The position numbers and the translations under genes are program-made. Positions 22,235 through 35,562 of a stretch of 64,000 nucleotides of DNA are shown piece by piece. Positions within the stretch are counted from its first letter, which is position 1. Each line of letters begins with the position of its first letter. Location of the stretch: positions 1,302,001 to 1,366,000 of the forward strand of contig JASBNA010000002.1 of NCBI GenBank assembly GCA_038087015.1, written 5' to 3'. The notes under the pieces were generated by a model that did no database searches, had not been told where the DNA came from, and was given only the letters and a program-made list of their open reading frames with translations. Source of the stretch: Cerrena zonata. Lineage: Eukaryota; Basidiomycota; Agaricomycetes; Polyporales; Cerrenaceae.

Positions 22235-24790
22235 TCAACGCCGTTTGGAAGGCTCTCGTGAGATATCACCTCCAGCTCGTTGGCCATCAGGTAGATTACG
22301 AATCTAAATAAGGATCAAGAAAGTGTTCAGTTTCCCTAACGCAGATATCAGAGGGTGTACTGATAAAGCTTACCTCCAACTTGGTAGTCGGTGTCAAGTC
22401 AATCAACTGATCATCAGCCTCCGAATACACCGAACTCGCACTATCCCTAATCCCTGCAGGTGCCGGAATAGCTACATGTCCCCCGTCATGCGAACCTTCA
22501 GCACTTCTATTCCCAGACGATCGCGCAGGATTCCTCGGTGGAACATCCGGAACTGGCACGAAGAGGTTCGTAGTAGGTGTTGGACCAGGTGTATCAGGCG
22601 GGCTTCCTTGCCTATACGCATGCAGCAAAGGTTCGAAACTACCAGCACTTTCACGAGCAGTGTGTCCTCCCATCATACCCCCCGAGCTTGAGCTTAAACT
22701 GTGGTTACGACTATGTGCTAGCGGCGCAGATCCGGGAGGCGGGCTTCCTGTCCGCGCTGGCATGTATCCATCTTTTCTTGCAGCTGTCGGTGGCGGATGG
22801 ACGGCGGTTCCAAAGGCGGCGTAGGGATCGAAATCGATAGGCGTTGACGAAGAACTCGGGTCGTCCATATATCCCGAAGGCGGTCTTCCCCCAGTGGTAC
22901 CCAAAGTATTCCGACTTGGTATCGAGCTCAAAGTTGCACCTCCGAACGGACTATGGTTTCCAGCGTTTTGTCGCATACTCGGGCTCCGATCATCATCGTC
23001 TCCATCAACAGGTGCACGATTGAAGCCTGCCGCAGCAAGTGTAGATGCCACGGCGGTGTCATGTTCCAATCTGCGGGTACGTCTCCGCCGTCTGACGAAG
23101 AAGAACAGGAAGAGAAATATAGAAGCTGCGGCCAATCCCACAATAAGGAAAACACCTGCGACGGCGCCCTTATTTCGGAAAAACCTAGCAAAAGGAATGA
23201 ATAATGCTGCATATAGGGCGTGTTATTTTTCAGGTTATTGGTTATGAAATACTTACTGGGAAGACGATCCTGACCCTCCCCCATTGCTGATCGGTGTGGG
23301 ATTGCTGCCAATGATGGTGACTATACTGGCATGGCCGTCTGTGCCAGTTGTTGTGACCGTCTGAGTGACGAGTGGTGGTGCTGTTGTTAGAACTTGCCCC
23401 GAACTTGTTACTGTAACACTGATCACTGAGCTGAACGTGGTACTGTGAAAAATTTCATGAGATCATATTATGGACTTCAAGATAATGACTAACGTACGTT
23501 GCATGGGTTGTAGTTTGTCGATCAGCCCCTCGCGGTGTCGTAGATGATGTAGATGTCGGTGGTGCTGATGTCTGTTCAGTACTTGGGGGCTCTGACGAAG
23601 GTTCACTACTCGAGGTTGGAGGTTCTGAACTTGGTACACTCGTCGTCGGTTGCGATGTCGGCTCAGTAGTCGGTGGCTGAGATGTAGGTTGACTAGTTGG
23701 AGGCTGCGAGGTGGGTTGACTTGTGGGTGGTTGGGAAGTCGGCTGGCTAGTGGGAGGTTGAGATGTTGGTTGACTGGTGGGAGGTTGTGACGTAGGTTGA
23801 CTCGTAGGCGGTTGAGAAGTAGGTTGGCTAGTCGGGCCTTGGGAGGTAGGTTGACTAGTAGGGGTGTCGGAGATTGGTGAGGACATGCCAGTAGACGTAG
23901 AACCTGGGTCGGATTGGGCCGAAGACAATGAGGTCGCGTCGGATGATCTACGGAGTTTGAAACCCATTGTGAGAAATCGGTGTAATGGAGAAGAATTTGA
24001 AACTCACGACACTGCCGAGTCCGTTGCGGAGGACATAGAAGTTGGAGAAACAACGGAAGTAGGTTGAGCAGAAGCGGAGGAAATGGGTGCAGAGTCAGTA
24101 ATGGGCGTTGAAGATTGGGCAACAGACGATGCTTGTGAAGCTTGTGAAGGCGTGGACATAGATTGCGATAGAGTAGAGGAAAGAAACGACGTCAGAAGCG
24201 GGTCAGAACTAGAGATGAAAGTTGAAGAAGTGGGCAGGGACGGTGTTGATGGATCAGACAAAGTAGGGCCTTGGAAGAAAAGGCAGGATGAGAAGGGGAA
24301 CAATCAGAGTGCTGGGCAAATGGATAGAATAAAGGGCCCGGGACAGATCAATCAGCCTGCTGAGTCTATTCTTTGACAGTAATGTATCGCGACGGTAACA
24401 GAAGACGGTGTGTGTGCAGACTTGAAGCAGGTGAAGGCACTGTCTTGGAATGGTGGTGTCCGTTGTAGCGAAAGAGACAGGCCGATAACGGTCGTCGGTG
24501 ACGAAATGGAAGAAGAGAATAAAGGGCGGCTCGCTCACCAGGTGTAGTTAAACTGCTAACACTGGCACTGCTTGCGACAGGCGAGGAAGGGCTCGCTTGG
24601 GATGTCGACTGAGTCTGGGACTGCCTCTTTGGATGAAATGCGGTTAACTGGTCCATAGGGGTGAGATGGACGAGCAGAAAACAAGGCAAGAGAACTTACG
24701 AGAGAGGAATCATTCGGTGGAGGGCATGCCCCACGGCCACGGGCAAAAGGGTTTGGGAGACTCGCCGTGCACTGGATGCCAGTACAAAAT
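22235..24790 (-). CDS. Ser/Thr/Pro-rich type I membrane protein, paralogue A
   Basis: The gene reads leftward with several exons; the far 5' end (signal peptide and start) is unresolved, so 24790 is only the edge of the supported frame. The earliest exon seen encodes CTASLPNPFARGRGACPPPN. A long Ser/Thr/Pro-rich ectodomain follows, including a nine-residue repeat array (23665-23862), then NPTPISNGGGSGSSSQ. A phase-2 intron precedes FFRNKGAVAGVFLIVGLAAA, the single transmembrane helix, and an RRRRRTRR stop-transfer patch. A ~260-residue cytoplasmic tail ends TTKLE, a phase-0 intron, then a short final exon ending EPSKRR. The architecture resembles fungal wall-sensor mucins (Mid2/Wsc-like) without the Wsc Cys domain. 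The same design recurs at 27141-29945. Confidence 0.7.
23665..23862 (-). repeat. 27-bp coding minisatellite (PTSQPTSQP units)
   Basis: About seven tandem 27-nt units start at 23665, 23692, 23719, 23746, 23773, 23800, 23827 and (partial) 23854. Each encodes a nine-residue PTSQPTSQP unit. Differences between units are mostly at third codon positions, so the peptide rather than the DNA appears to be conserved. Confidence 0.85.
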
Positions 24791-25552
24791 AAGTGACGAC
24801 CCCTACGACATTCGGCCTTTGCACAAGACGCCCGCTGCCTTTCTTCCGCACGTCATTCACTGCTCCTCTTTCCGCACGTGTATTATCAGCAAATTCTAAT
24901 TCTCTCTCCACCGTGGGCTGGTATTCTATTATTCAAACAACAACCACTCTCAACATCTATGTTCTGCAGCCCGTCTCCGGTCGGTGTGGCGTCGTGACCG
25001 ACTTGACCTGGACTTGCCGCGCTGCGCTCGACATGCCGCCTTGTTCTTAATCACAAACCCTACAGTGGGTGTCGACACCCCTAGGCTATTTAACAGTGCC
25101 TCAAGGCCATAAGCATTCCGTCATGACAAGTCTAGTCTATATCAGTCAATCACTTGTCTCCCAATCTTTCGAGCTGTAGCAACCTTCAGAGAACCTCCAA
25201 GTTGTTTGTTCAACAGGCGCATTCAATCTCTCTTTTAGAAACCCCGCCGACATATGCACTGTATACATTTCATCTCAATATATTTCATACGCTTTTTTTG
25301 CTTTAGAATTTCCTATCGTCATCTGCCCACACCGGTCCGACACTCTGGAACCAAGATATTCATAGGCAGGTACGTCTCGCGTGGGCACTCTGTGAGATAC
25401 GATAGGCCTATACAATCCATATCTCTCCAAAACTATCCCACATCCCACATTCTATATCTCACATGTCCGGTATAAGAATACACCAGAGTCACACTCAAAG
25501 GCAAGTATCTTCCTCGTCCGAGATACGACCGTCGTCACACTAACTATCATCA
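24791..25552. other. Divergent promoter region
   Basis: The spacer lies between paralogue A (leftward) and the isochorismatase-like gene (rightward). It probably also holds the unplaced first exon of paralogue A. A CTATTTAA element at 25086 may be a TATA-like box for the rightward gene, which would imply a long leader. Confidence 0.35.
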
Positions 25553-26708
25553 ATGTCTACACCAGGAGAGGCACCAGTTGCTCCAGCTGTTACACCCCGT
25601 CTGAAGGTAGAAACTGCCACCGTGTTTGGCAATCCTGCTTCCTTCTATGTCGAGTACCCATCTGGGCTTGTGGATCTTACACGCTCGCCATCTAACCGAC
25701 CAGACGGTTCGCAGAATATCACTACCCCTAATGAACCCGATCCCCCTGCGTTGGATTCCAAGTCACAATGGGAACTCGAGGTCGAAGAGGACAGAGTCCT
25801 CAGATTGAACAAATCGACAACAGCTATCGTTATTATTGATATGCAAAAGTTCGTTATTTCTTGACATATTTTTAATTATATGTTTTGGAAATTGAAGCTA
25901 AAAATGATCGTCTTATATTCAAATTGCAGCTATTTCTTGCACCCTGACATACGATCACACCCGACGGGATTGGCTTGCGTTGATCCCCTTCTAAAAGCGG
26001 TACCAGCTCTACGGTCTCTCGGAGCTGAAATCCTCTGGGTGTAAGTCTCCCTGACCTCTCACTCACCTCATACCACTCAATAAATCACCTCAACTTCAGT
26101 AACTGGGGTCTCACCGACGCAGAACTCCTCACCATCCCACCCCAACTCGTCCGTGGATTCACAAAAGGCGGTAAAGGCGGATTTGGATCAGAAATGCCAG
26201 ACGGATGGGGTCGACTCCTCATGCGAGACGCTAAAAACTCCGAATTATACGGACCCCTACAGACAGCGTATGAAGAAGGTAAGGCTAATGGTACCGACGT
26301 GTGGATTCATAAGAATAGGATGAGTGGGCTGTGGGGTCCTCAGACGGCGTTGGATTTGTATCTGCAGGAGAAGGGGATTACTTCTTTGATTTTTGCAGGG
26401 GTGAATGCGGATCAGGTAAGCGGGTTCAGTTGGTCTTAATGAATAAGAGATTGACTGCCCTTAAGTGTGTATTAGGGACTCTGGTAGACTCATACTTCCG
26501 AGGGTATGATTGTATTACCATGAGAGACGGGACAGCGACAACCTCACCTCCAGGTGGGTTGGAGAATGTGTTATATAATGCTGGGCGGGTGAGTAGTCGG
26601 GCTTTGTACTAGGATTCGAGACTCAGTGGTCATTCTTCTGACATATCTTTCTAGAGCTACGGGTTTGTGACAGATTCTACCAAGATAGTCGCAGCAGCTG
26701 CCAAGTAG
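25553..26708 (+). CDS. Isochorismatase-like cysteine hydrolase
   Basis: Five exons. The first ends STTAIVIIDMQK, which supplies the catalytic Asp. The second and third give NYFLHPDIRSHPTGLACVDP, PALRSLGAEILWVNWGLTD and GRLLMRDAKNSELYGPL. WIHKNRMSGLWGPQTALDLY holds the Lys and SLIFAGVNADQ lies before the splice. The fourth exon opens CVLGTLVDSYFRGYD, so the nucleophilic Cys sits right at the exon border, and the last ends KIVAAAAK. The Asp-Lys-Cys triad is therefore complete. The family includes nicotinamidases, N-carbamoylsarcosine amidases and biuret-type hydrolases; the substrate here cannot be told. A ~90-residue N-terminal extension precedes the fold. No secretion signal is evident. Confidence 0.88.
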
Positions 26709-27140
26709 TTCGACAGCCACAGTATTATATGGATGTGAATGTATGCGCATATACCCAGCTTGACTACCACTACGTCATCCTATATTTCTACCCAAAAAAA
26801 ACACCGGCCAGTCTGAATTTGGGTTACGATCTGCAATCAAAAAAAACGATCAAGGCACACACAACTACACGAATTTCATAGACGATGTCGTGATATTCAT
26901 GTATGTACGGGTGGGGGATAGCTAGCTAGGTATGTAATCACTAATATACATGTCCGAGTCATCAGAGCTACAATGACCAAGAGTTGCTTCTATTGCTTAA
27001 CTCTGGCAGGGGTGTGATGGGAGGGACGGAGGGGGATATATGGAAAGAAGCATGCTCAACGAGGGGCAGGGGGGAGGATGATAAGAGTTAACTATAGTAC
27101 AATACGGGTAATAAACAAACAAGGGGAGTATCATAGGACC
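26709..27140. other. Convergent 3' intergenic region
   Basis: Spacer between the hydrolase and paralogue B stop codons. It is A- and G-rich on the plus strand, with no coding signal. Confidence 0.45.
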
Positions 27141-29945
27141 TTACTGCTTCCACTCTACACTGCTGCTCGGACGAACCTGTAATGAAGAAGAGGCGGTATC
27201 AGAACACGTCAAGGGATATAAATGAGAAAAGAGGAAGACGCACCTCCAGATTTTTTCGGCGGGTATAGAAGGTATCCCTGACAGGCGAAGGAATGACATG
27301 AGGCTTTCCTCCATCATCCGACGACTCGTTCATATCAGAGAACGGATTCCTTCTCTCACTCGAACCCGACCTCTGACTTCCCCCATCATGCGAGACAGCA
27401 GACGGAGGACTGGAATCCGGAGGTGTCAACGGCTCATACGTCCTGAACCCCAACTGGGAAAATCTATCTTGCTCGCTCCCGGGATGAGTGCGGCTCAGAA
27501 GTTTCGAAGCTTCGTGTTGACTCGTTCGGAGGGGGTTACGCGGTGGAAGGAGTGGCACTCTTGGAGACACGGTAGGGGGCATCGAGTCCGAGTTTGACTT
27601 CTGGAGCGTCAGCACAGGTGGTCGACGGCGCTCTGGTGGAGGTGGAGGGGGAGAAAGACCAACGGGTTCCATGATATGTCCGTGATCGAATTCCTCGGCT
27701 GCCACCGGTGGTAAAGAGGCGGGATAGATCGACGGACTAGATTCTGTAGATGAAGGTCGAACCACGGCTACCTGAGGGATGATTGGATATGGGCCTTCCG
27801 CATGCTGAGTCTGCTCGGTGGTGATAGCGAGGCCAATTTCAGATTGAAAGCTCGGTTTCTGTTGGTGCGTTGGGCGAGCGTTGTTGTAATAATCACTAAA
27901 TGGGCCAGTGTAATCCGCTTTGCTAACGCTTCGATTGCCTGAACCGACGCCTGCCAATCCCAAACCATGTGCTTGCTCAGGTACTTGAGGTCCGCTGAAT
28001 TGAAGATTCTTAGGAGTGACAGGGTTCTGGATTCCGTCCTCCGAGATCTCATCGTCGAGCAAGTGACGAGGTTGCGGTTGTAGTTGTTGGGATCCGGACA
28101 AGCCGAGACCAGCACCTACGAGATTGCGATGTGTAGAATCGGGTGCGTAACGCATTTGTGTTTGGGTGGGGGAAGGGGTATCTCGAGGATCTTCGAAAGG
28201 ATTGTCGGGGTATGGAAGAGGTCGGGAAATACTGTGTCGAATCCTCTGGCGACGACGTTTCTTGTGGAAGAAATAACACAGTCCTGCAATGAAGACAGCA
28301 GACACGATGCCAACTACCAGGAACACTCCAGCGACGGCTCCGGTGTTCGCAAAGAACCTGTCATCCAGTTAGTCCAACATTCTGCCACTTGGCCAGAAAT
28401 AGTACATACCCACGCGTGGTTCCTGATTGATCATTTACGCCCCAAATACCAGTCGGGTTGGCAATTATATGTGTGGTACTAACCAGTTGCCCGTCTGGGA
28501 GGGTCGTAAGAGCAACACTGGCAAAGAAGGGCGGTTCTGACACCGTTGTATGTCCCTTCGAGTCCGTAGTTGTCACAAAGATCGGGGACGTCAGCGTGGT
28601 TTCCGGTTTATCAGTGATAGTGCTAATTATGGTAGCTGTTTGTGCATTTGCCTGTCCGAGGAAAGATGAGATGTCTGAAACTCCAGACACAGAAGGGGTA
28701 TTAGGAGAAGGAGCGGGGGAGCCTGTGGCCGCTGACGGTGCGACAGACTGTTCGTCAACAGGGGGAGCAGATGTCTGAACAACACTCGTCAGCGAAGGCA
28801 CAGGGCTTCCCCCATTGGAAGCAGCAGAGGGACCCGGTGCATTAACCTGAGGAGGGTTCGCAGTCTCTGAAGAGAGCTTTTGTGCGGCCCCCACTGGGGT
28901 AATGGGTGCAGTTTCCACCGCCGGGGCTCTGCTGACTTCTGAAGAAGGGGCAGGAGCTTTGGGACTGACCGCTGACTGTTGTTGCACCCTCCCCGCTGTT
29001 TGAGAAAGCACAACGCTGGGAGCTTGACTAGGACTCGCCGGCGCCGCTGAAGGCGTCACTGAAGCACTCTCAACGTTCGTCGGCCTAGATGGTGCCTGAG
29101 AAGCGGGTTTCGACTCAGACGCGGGGGAACTAGGCGAAGACGCTGGCTTCGAGGGTGCGGCCGTCGGACTTGATGGCTCTGACGACGCTTTCGATGCCGG
29201 GGACGAAGCAGGCTGAGAAGGAGCAGAGCTCGGTGAAGTCACCTCTGTAGCCTCAGACGTAGTGCCAGGAGAAGGCGCCGGGTCGGTCTGGGGTGTACTC
29301 GGGTTTTTGTCGGTTATAGGAACAGTAGCTGACGCTGTTGGAGTAGACATTGCAGAAGTACTGCCGATATAAAAATATTGTAGGTCATATGTAAAAGCTT
29401 GTTTAAGAAACAAACTTTACTTACGGAGTAACTACTTCGCTTGTCGTGGGGGTCGCAGGATTCGACACTACACCGCGGGGAAAGCTTGCAGAAACCGACC
29501 GTGCAGTGGAAGAGGGTATCACCAAAGAAGTGATTGACTCAGAAGAAGAAAGAGAATCTTGGGCTGGTGCTGATGTGTCTATTGGGTCTCCAGGCGGAAC
29601 CGGCAAGCCACTCGAACGAGCTGCAGCTGAAGACGAGAAAGACACACTTGTCGGAAGAGCACTGGCCTCTGAGATAGCAGAGGATGGTGAAGATATAGTC
29701 TGTCCACTGGAGCTTACTGGGAAAGAAGTCGAAGCAGCGGACGTAATTACTTGAGTCCGATTCACAGGAACGGCTGTCAGATCTAGAGAAACCGAGGATG
29801 AACCAGAGGTAGGGACCGGGCTGACTCCCGTAGACGTGATGAACGTTGAAAAAGCGGAGGAAGGGAGGACCTGGGTGGAAGTCCCGCTTGACACCAATGT
29901 CGAATTAAAGGCTGAATGGGCGTTCGTAAGCAATGACACTAGCAT
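27141..29945 (-). CDS. Ser/Thr/Pro-rich type I membrane protein, paralogue B
   Basis: Start 29945 (MLVSLLTNAHSAFNSTLVSS), a short possible signal peptide followed at once by Ser/Thr-rich sequence. Exon 1 ends SEVVTP and joins in phase to TSAMSTPTASATVPITD. The ectodomain of about 500 residues is Ser/Thr/Pro/Ala-rich, with no Cys cluster, and ends NDQSGTTRG. A phase-2 intron precedes FFANTGAVAGVFLVVGIVSA, the single membrane helix, then HKKRRRQRIR. The ~360-residue cytoplasmic tail is Pro/Ser-rich and ends RRKNLE, a phase-0 intron, and VRPSSSVEWKQ. The helix motif and both intron positions match paralogue A. A heavily O-glycosylated surface sensor or adhesin is the simplest reading, by inference from architecture. 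Confidence 0.75.
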
Positions 29946-31256
29946 ATAAGAACCCAGAAAATCAGGAGGACGAAATCAAATGTAGTACCGGGCCATGATA
30001 AACCACGATCAAAGGCCCACGCCGCCTATCATAGCGACCGAAATATGTTGGGCATGCGGAAAATGTAACAGCCAAGACTACGCCCTACAAGGTCAACGAC
30101 GATGAAAGTGAATACCTACACAGAGGCTCTGTTGCCGATGGTACAGACACAATGCTCATCGTCTGTCCAGCTGGACCTAAGCTGGACGATCGTTAGTCTG
30201 AAGCCTACGTGGAAGGGTGGCGAAATAGCGGGAGGTTTGTATCAGTGAGCACATTGGTCTATATGACTGTCCTGGAAAAAAGGCAATATTCGCGTGAGAT
30301 CGGGTAAATCTCGAGTTTGTGCACACCGACATACCGATATCCGAACTTCTCACCTTGTCATTTGACTAAATCACCACTGGATGACCTGGTTCCCATGCGG
30401 TGAAACTTCTGAGCCTCACCCAATGCAGATGAGGTGGTCGGGAAGGTGCATCTTTTGTCCTGACATAGACATGACATTTCGATGCAAAGAAGATAATCCC
30501 CGGCGCGCCTTGTCAACTCTTGCAGTCATGCGCATATCGTCCTGCTTTACACGGGCATGGCGATTACGATAACTCAGAATAACCCTCGGTCACTTGTCCC
30601 CCTGCGTGGTTGATTGGGAGAAAGGGCCAAATGGTCGCAGAGATTGAATCGCATGGTCTCTCAACAATACAAACCCTATTGCATGCCTAGTGACTACGAA
30701 GCAGGTGGTTGTGGTTTACCAAAGTCTAAAAGTAATTATGCACGCAGACTACATCGGGATCCATTTCAAAGTTGCACACGGTCACTCGAGCGCACTACTT
30801 CCGGTTGCCGGCACCGTTGATGTACCCATGATGAGCAATCCAAAATACGAGCTACAATCTACACAAAAAATTAACAGAAAAATAATACAGATAGTCCTCA
30901 ATGTACGAGCCGTAGTGTATGATAGTCAGAGCGTTAGGATGAGAAAGAAAGCGAAAGTCGTGAGAAAAACGTTCATGCGGAGTGGGAGGAGTACGGAACG
31001 CTGGGAATCGGTATAATGGTAAGAGGGTATAAGCAGTCAAACATACTGCGAAGACCGGAATGATGACCGTGTCACAGAGTACATTCTCGCATCGCCTCCA
31101 GGAAGCTGCTTGAAATAGCGACATCTGTGAATGAAGGACGTGGAAGATTGAGGATGAGTTGTCCCGAACAGGTACCAACCGGGTTAAAAACTCACATAGT
31201 GCAGCCACATTTCTCTTGCTTGTATCTAACAATGATTGGCCTTGACGGTCCCACGG
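29946..31256. other. 1.3 kb without a firmly supportable gene
   Basis: This holds the paralogue B promoter and the 3' side of the Rab4 gene. One weak candidate is on the minus strand between about 31210 and 30850. A five-codon exon MWLHY is followed by a GTGAGT...CAG intron and MSLFQAASWRRCENVLCDTV with a hydrophobic continuation. It matches nothing I know. Other open frames are short. Confidence 0.35.
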
Positions 31257-32355
<1,099 letters not shown>

Positions 32356-32613
32356 GATGAGATGGAGGAAAGAGAGAAGTGAGATATGTTGCAGGACCTC
32401 CGCCGCAGGCCAAGGAGAGGCTCAACTTGGGCACCACGTGCGGTGACATCGAGTTGGGCGTCTCCACCGCAACACACTGATTTACAATTTCAACTTTTCT
32501 GTTTCCGCTTCAATTGCCAGCACTGCTAAAAACCTAACAACATCGACATCCAGCTTGATGTATTCAACTCGCTCTATGCTTTATGGATGTTTGTATTGAC
32601 ATATCTTGGGATC

Positions 32614-34138
32614 CTACCAGCCCTTCCAAGGGACCCACACATCTGCCACGACGCTCGGGTTGCTCCCATCACTGGAGTCCACTACGTAGTACCAAGGATA
32701 TGCTGCTAGAGTTAAGCATGCATGTTGCCCAACAATTTGCACCACTTCTCCTATGTCGAGTTTGTCTGCATCAGCGGGTGTTGTAGCTCCATCTCTCGTC
32801 AAAATGCCGTGCTCTTGTGACACGCGACCCAATTTCCAAGTTTTTCCTACAACCTCTCCGAAACTCCCGCTTGGGCCTGTGTCTTTACTCATCGCGATAG
32901 CACCTGCATCACACAACGCTTCGTCCGTGCCATCTGCTCCTCGACCAGGATAGTACGAAACCACTGTGGCGAGAACTTTCTGTGCTATGCGTGATCGGTC
33001 GATCATACTTGTATGCAGCTGCTGAAGATCGAGTAAGGGATAATTTCCTTGTGAAAGTCTTGGTTCAATATACTACAAAAACATATGCTCTGTGTCTTAC
33101 CTGCATGAAGTTCTAATCTTCCGTTCAACAATGCATTTAATTTGGCCCTTGATTCCACTGTTGCTGCGTGTGCTGTAGGCGTTGAGCCCACGGACAAGAT
33201 AAAATGTTGCTTATCCTGCTGCTTTCCATCCTGCTCGAGAATTGATAGCCCCAATCCCGCGGCATCATTTACTGCGTTAACCTCTGAACTCAGGTATTTC
33301 GAAGCCTCTCCTTGGGATGTGGAGGAATAAGAGCCACCGGCGTGGCAATAGAAACCGAAGACCTCGATTATTGGCGATTCTATGGCAAGCTCCAGCAAGA
33401 CACGAAACTCGGGAGAACTGGGGTCGAGTCCTGCCCGCCTATAGAGCAACATAAAACATGTCCCAGTTGTTGTGTTACTACGACTTACTTGTCCCCAGCG
33501 CGTACTTTCATAAAGGTGGACCATTTCCTTGTGCTACCTGACTTGTTCGCAAATTCTTCCAAAAACTTGATTTGTTCTGGATTGTCGATCAATATCCGAA
33601 CGGAGGCACCGGACCTGGCTAGGACTTCGGCCAACGCGGTCAAATCCGCAACTTTGTTTACTGCAACCGGGAGACCATACAATATCTAAAAGTTCGTGAA
33701 GCTACTATCACTCATTTAGGTATAATATGTCGCTTGCTCACGTCTTTGACTACTCCTTCCGTAACCAACCCTGCGTCCACTATTCCCCAAGCTTCCATCA
33801 GCGTGGAGACAACAACAGCATGGGTTGCATCTGATCTGGACGCTAGCTGTAATCTTACTCCTTCGGCTGTCTATGTGTTCGTCAACACTTTAGTACTAGA
33901 TCCTATCAACGGACATCACCTTATGTGTCTTGACATGTGCTCTAAAGCTTGCGTCCCATTGCTTGGCAGTCTCATGCATCCTGGCGCAGTTCTGTGCGAA
34001 GATTGATCGGTCAATCACTGCTGCCGGTGTCCTCAAACCTTGGATAGGCTTCCCCTGGAACTCGGCCAGTAACGCATCTTTATCCGGTGTGAGCATGAGC
34101 TTAGACGGAGTGCTGGTCTGTATAGGTGAACCTGACAT
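32614..34138 (-). CDS. DSD1: D-serine dehydratase, Dsd1 type (PLP fold type III)
   Basis: Several exons on the minus strand; start 34138 (MSGSPIQTSTPSKLMLTPD) is the first in-frame ATG. PIQGLRTPAAVIDRSIFAQN leads to FRAHVKTHK, whose Lys is the PLP-binding residue. Later blocks are ILYGLPVAVNKVADLTAL, MKVRAGDKAGLDPSSPEFRV, EVFGFYCHAGGSYSS and FILSVGSTPTAHA. Near the C-terminus VGQHACLTLAAYPWYYVVDS supplies the His-x-Cys zinc ligands typical of eukaryotic D-serine dehydratase. The enzyme converts D-serine to pyruvate and ammonia through aminoacrylate. D-threonine aldolase is a relative, but the zinc motif and length favour Dsd1. A RidA gene that would clear aminoacrylate lies 6 kb away. Confidence 0.9.
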
Positions 34139-35562
34139 CTTTAGTGTCGTGGTTGCTTGCCTTGCTTGATCGTGGTACAGAGTCGACCTGTGTAGCACTT
34201 TCACGGAATCCGAAACCAACTGTCGTCATGTCTGGTCACACCGTCATTATCGATTCGAATTCGGAAAAGAGCGCCCGAACTCAAATAGATAGGATTTCTT
34301 CATGCGGGCAACAGCCGATGTCCACACAACAGATTATAGATATACCCCAGATACAGCCAAACAAAGCGAGCTGACCGAGTCAATCAAAAGGATAACTTGG
34401 ATCACAATCTGAACTTGGTCGATCTTGGTGATTGTTGTTCTAATGATCTTTCTTGTATCAATCATTTTGGGCCTTTGACCTTTCGATCCGGATATGCTCT
34501 AGCCATGAAAGATACTATCTTCTCTTCCACAAATTATTTCCTGGGAGAGGTTCTTCTGCTTCACCTCCCTCTAAGAATTTGTATCTCAATATGTCGTTAA
34601 TTCCGTTCACGAAAGGAATCTCAGCCACGAGGGTGTCCGATGTTATGAGCTGCTAAGCCGGTCAATTGACATATAGGCCGCGAAGACTTGTTGCTCTTCT
34701 CCCGTATGTTTTGAGTCCTCCTTATACTTGTGCTCTAAATGTACGAATTCCTCCGTGTTACTGTATCCCATGTTGGTCATTCACATCAAGCTCCTTTGCG
34801 ACAGGTCATACCAACTTTCGGACCACTGTAACCAATTTGGGCATTTTGAATGCAGCGATGAGGGTAACCTCGAAAGTCATAAGGGACCTAAACTCGCTGG
34901 ATTACGAACAACTGCGGCTTTGAATTTGAAGAAATTGACAGCCATCACTGTTGAGAGTTTTGTCGTCCACTCATACTAGTAGTTTGGAATGGGTCTGTCT
35001 TCGAAATACAAAAACCTTGTTTTCTTCGTCCCTGATGAGAGAGAGTGAACCACATATGGACGACAACGGTTGGTTCAAGTGAATAAGCTGGCAAGTTGAG
35101 TGATCGTCGGGAATCCGAGTAATGCTACGATACGGAGCGGAGATCAAAACGAGAATGTTTTGATCCGGTCCTGTAGTTCGTAGCGCTGACCTTTAACCAA
35201 AACGTCGATCACACCAACGACACATCTTGCCGTGTAGTCCTTTTGATCAATGCTGCCAGCTGCTCAATCTCCCTTCTGAGACTGTAGGGCCAGGGCTAGG
35301 AACAAAGTACAATGTAAAGGGTCCTGGCGTTAAAGGTAACCAAAAATATCTTGCAGGCCAGCTGTCATACAATCTCTACGCGTTTGAAACAATACTGCAC
35401 AATCCATAAACCTCCAACCCACATCAACGTCTTACAGGACAAATTTCTATCTGCCTCTTCTACGTCCTCCTGACTTACTGAATCCGACCGTGTATTTGGC
35501 AATTGTAGCAGACGCTGGCAGTGGAGTAGGCCAAAGGGCACTCCAGACCGAGTTCTCATGCA
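34139..35562. other. 1.4 kb ORF-poor stretch
   Basis: Lies between Dsd1 (leftward) and the broken KRE6-like gene. Only frames of 60-90 codons are present, overlapping in different phases around 34397-34980 without domain, signal or splice continuity. This could be promoter sequence or decayed coding sequence. Confidence 0.4.

Noticed and set aside
23463..24122. 219-codon frame overlapping the TSQP repeat region in another phase
   Set aside because: It is the repeat array read in a shifted frame; the TSQP frame joins neighbouring exons with proper splice sites.
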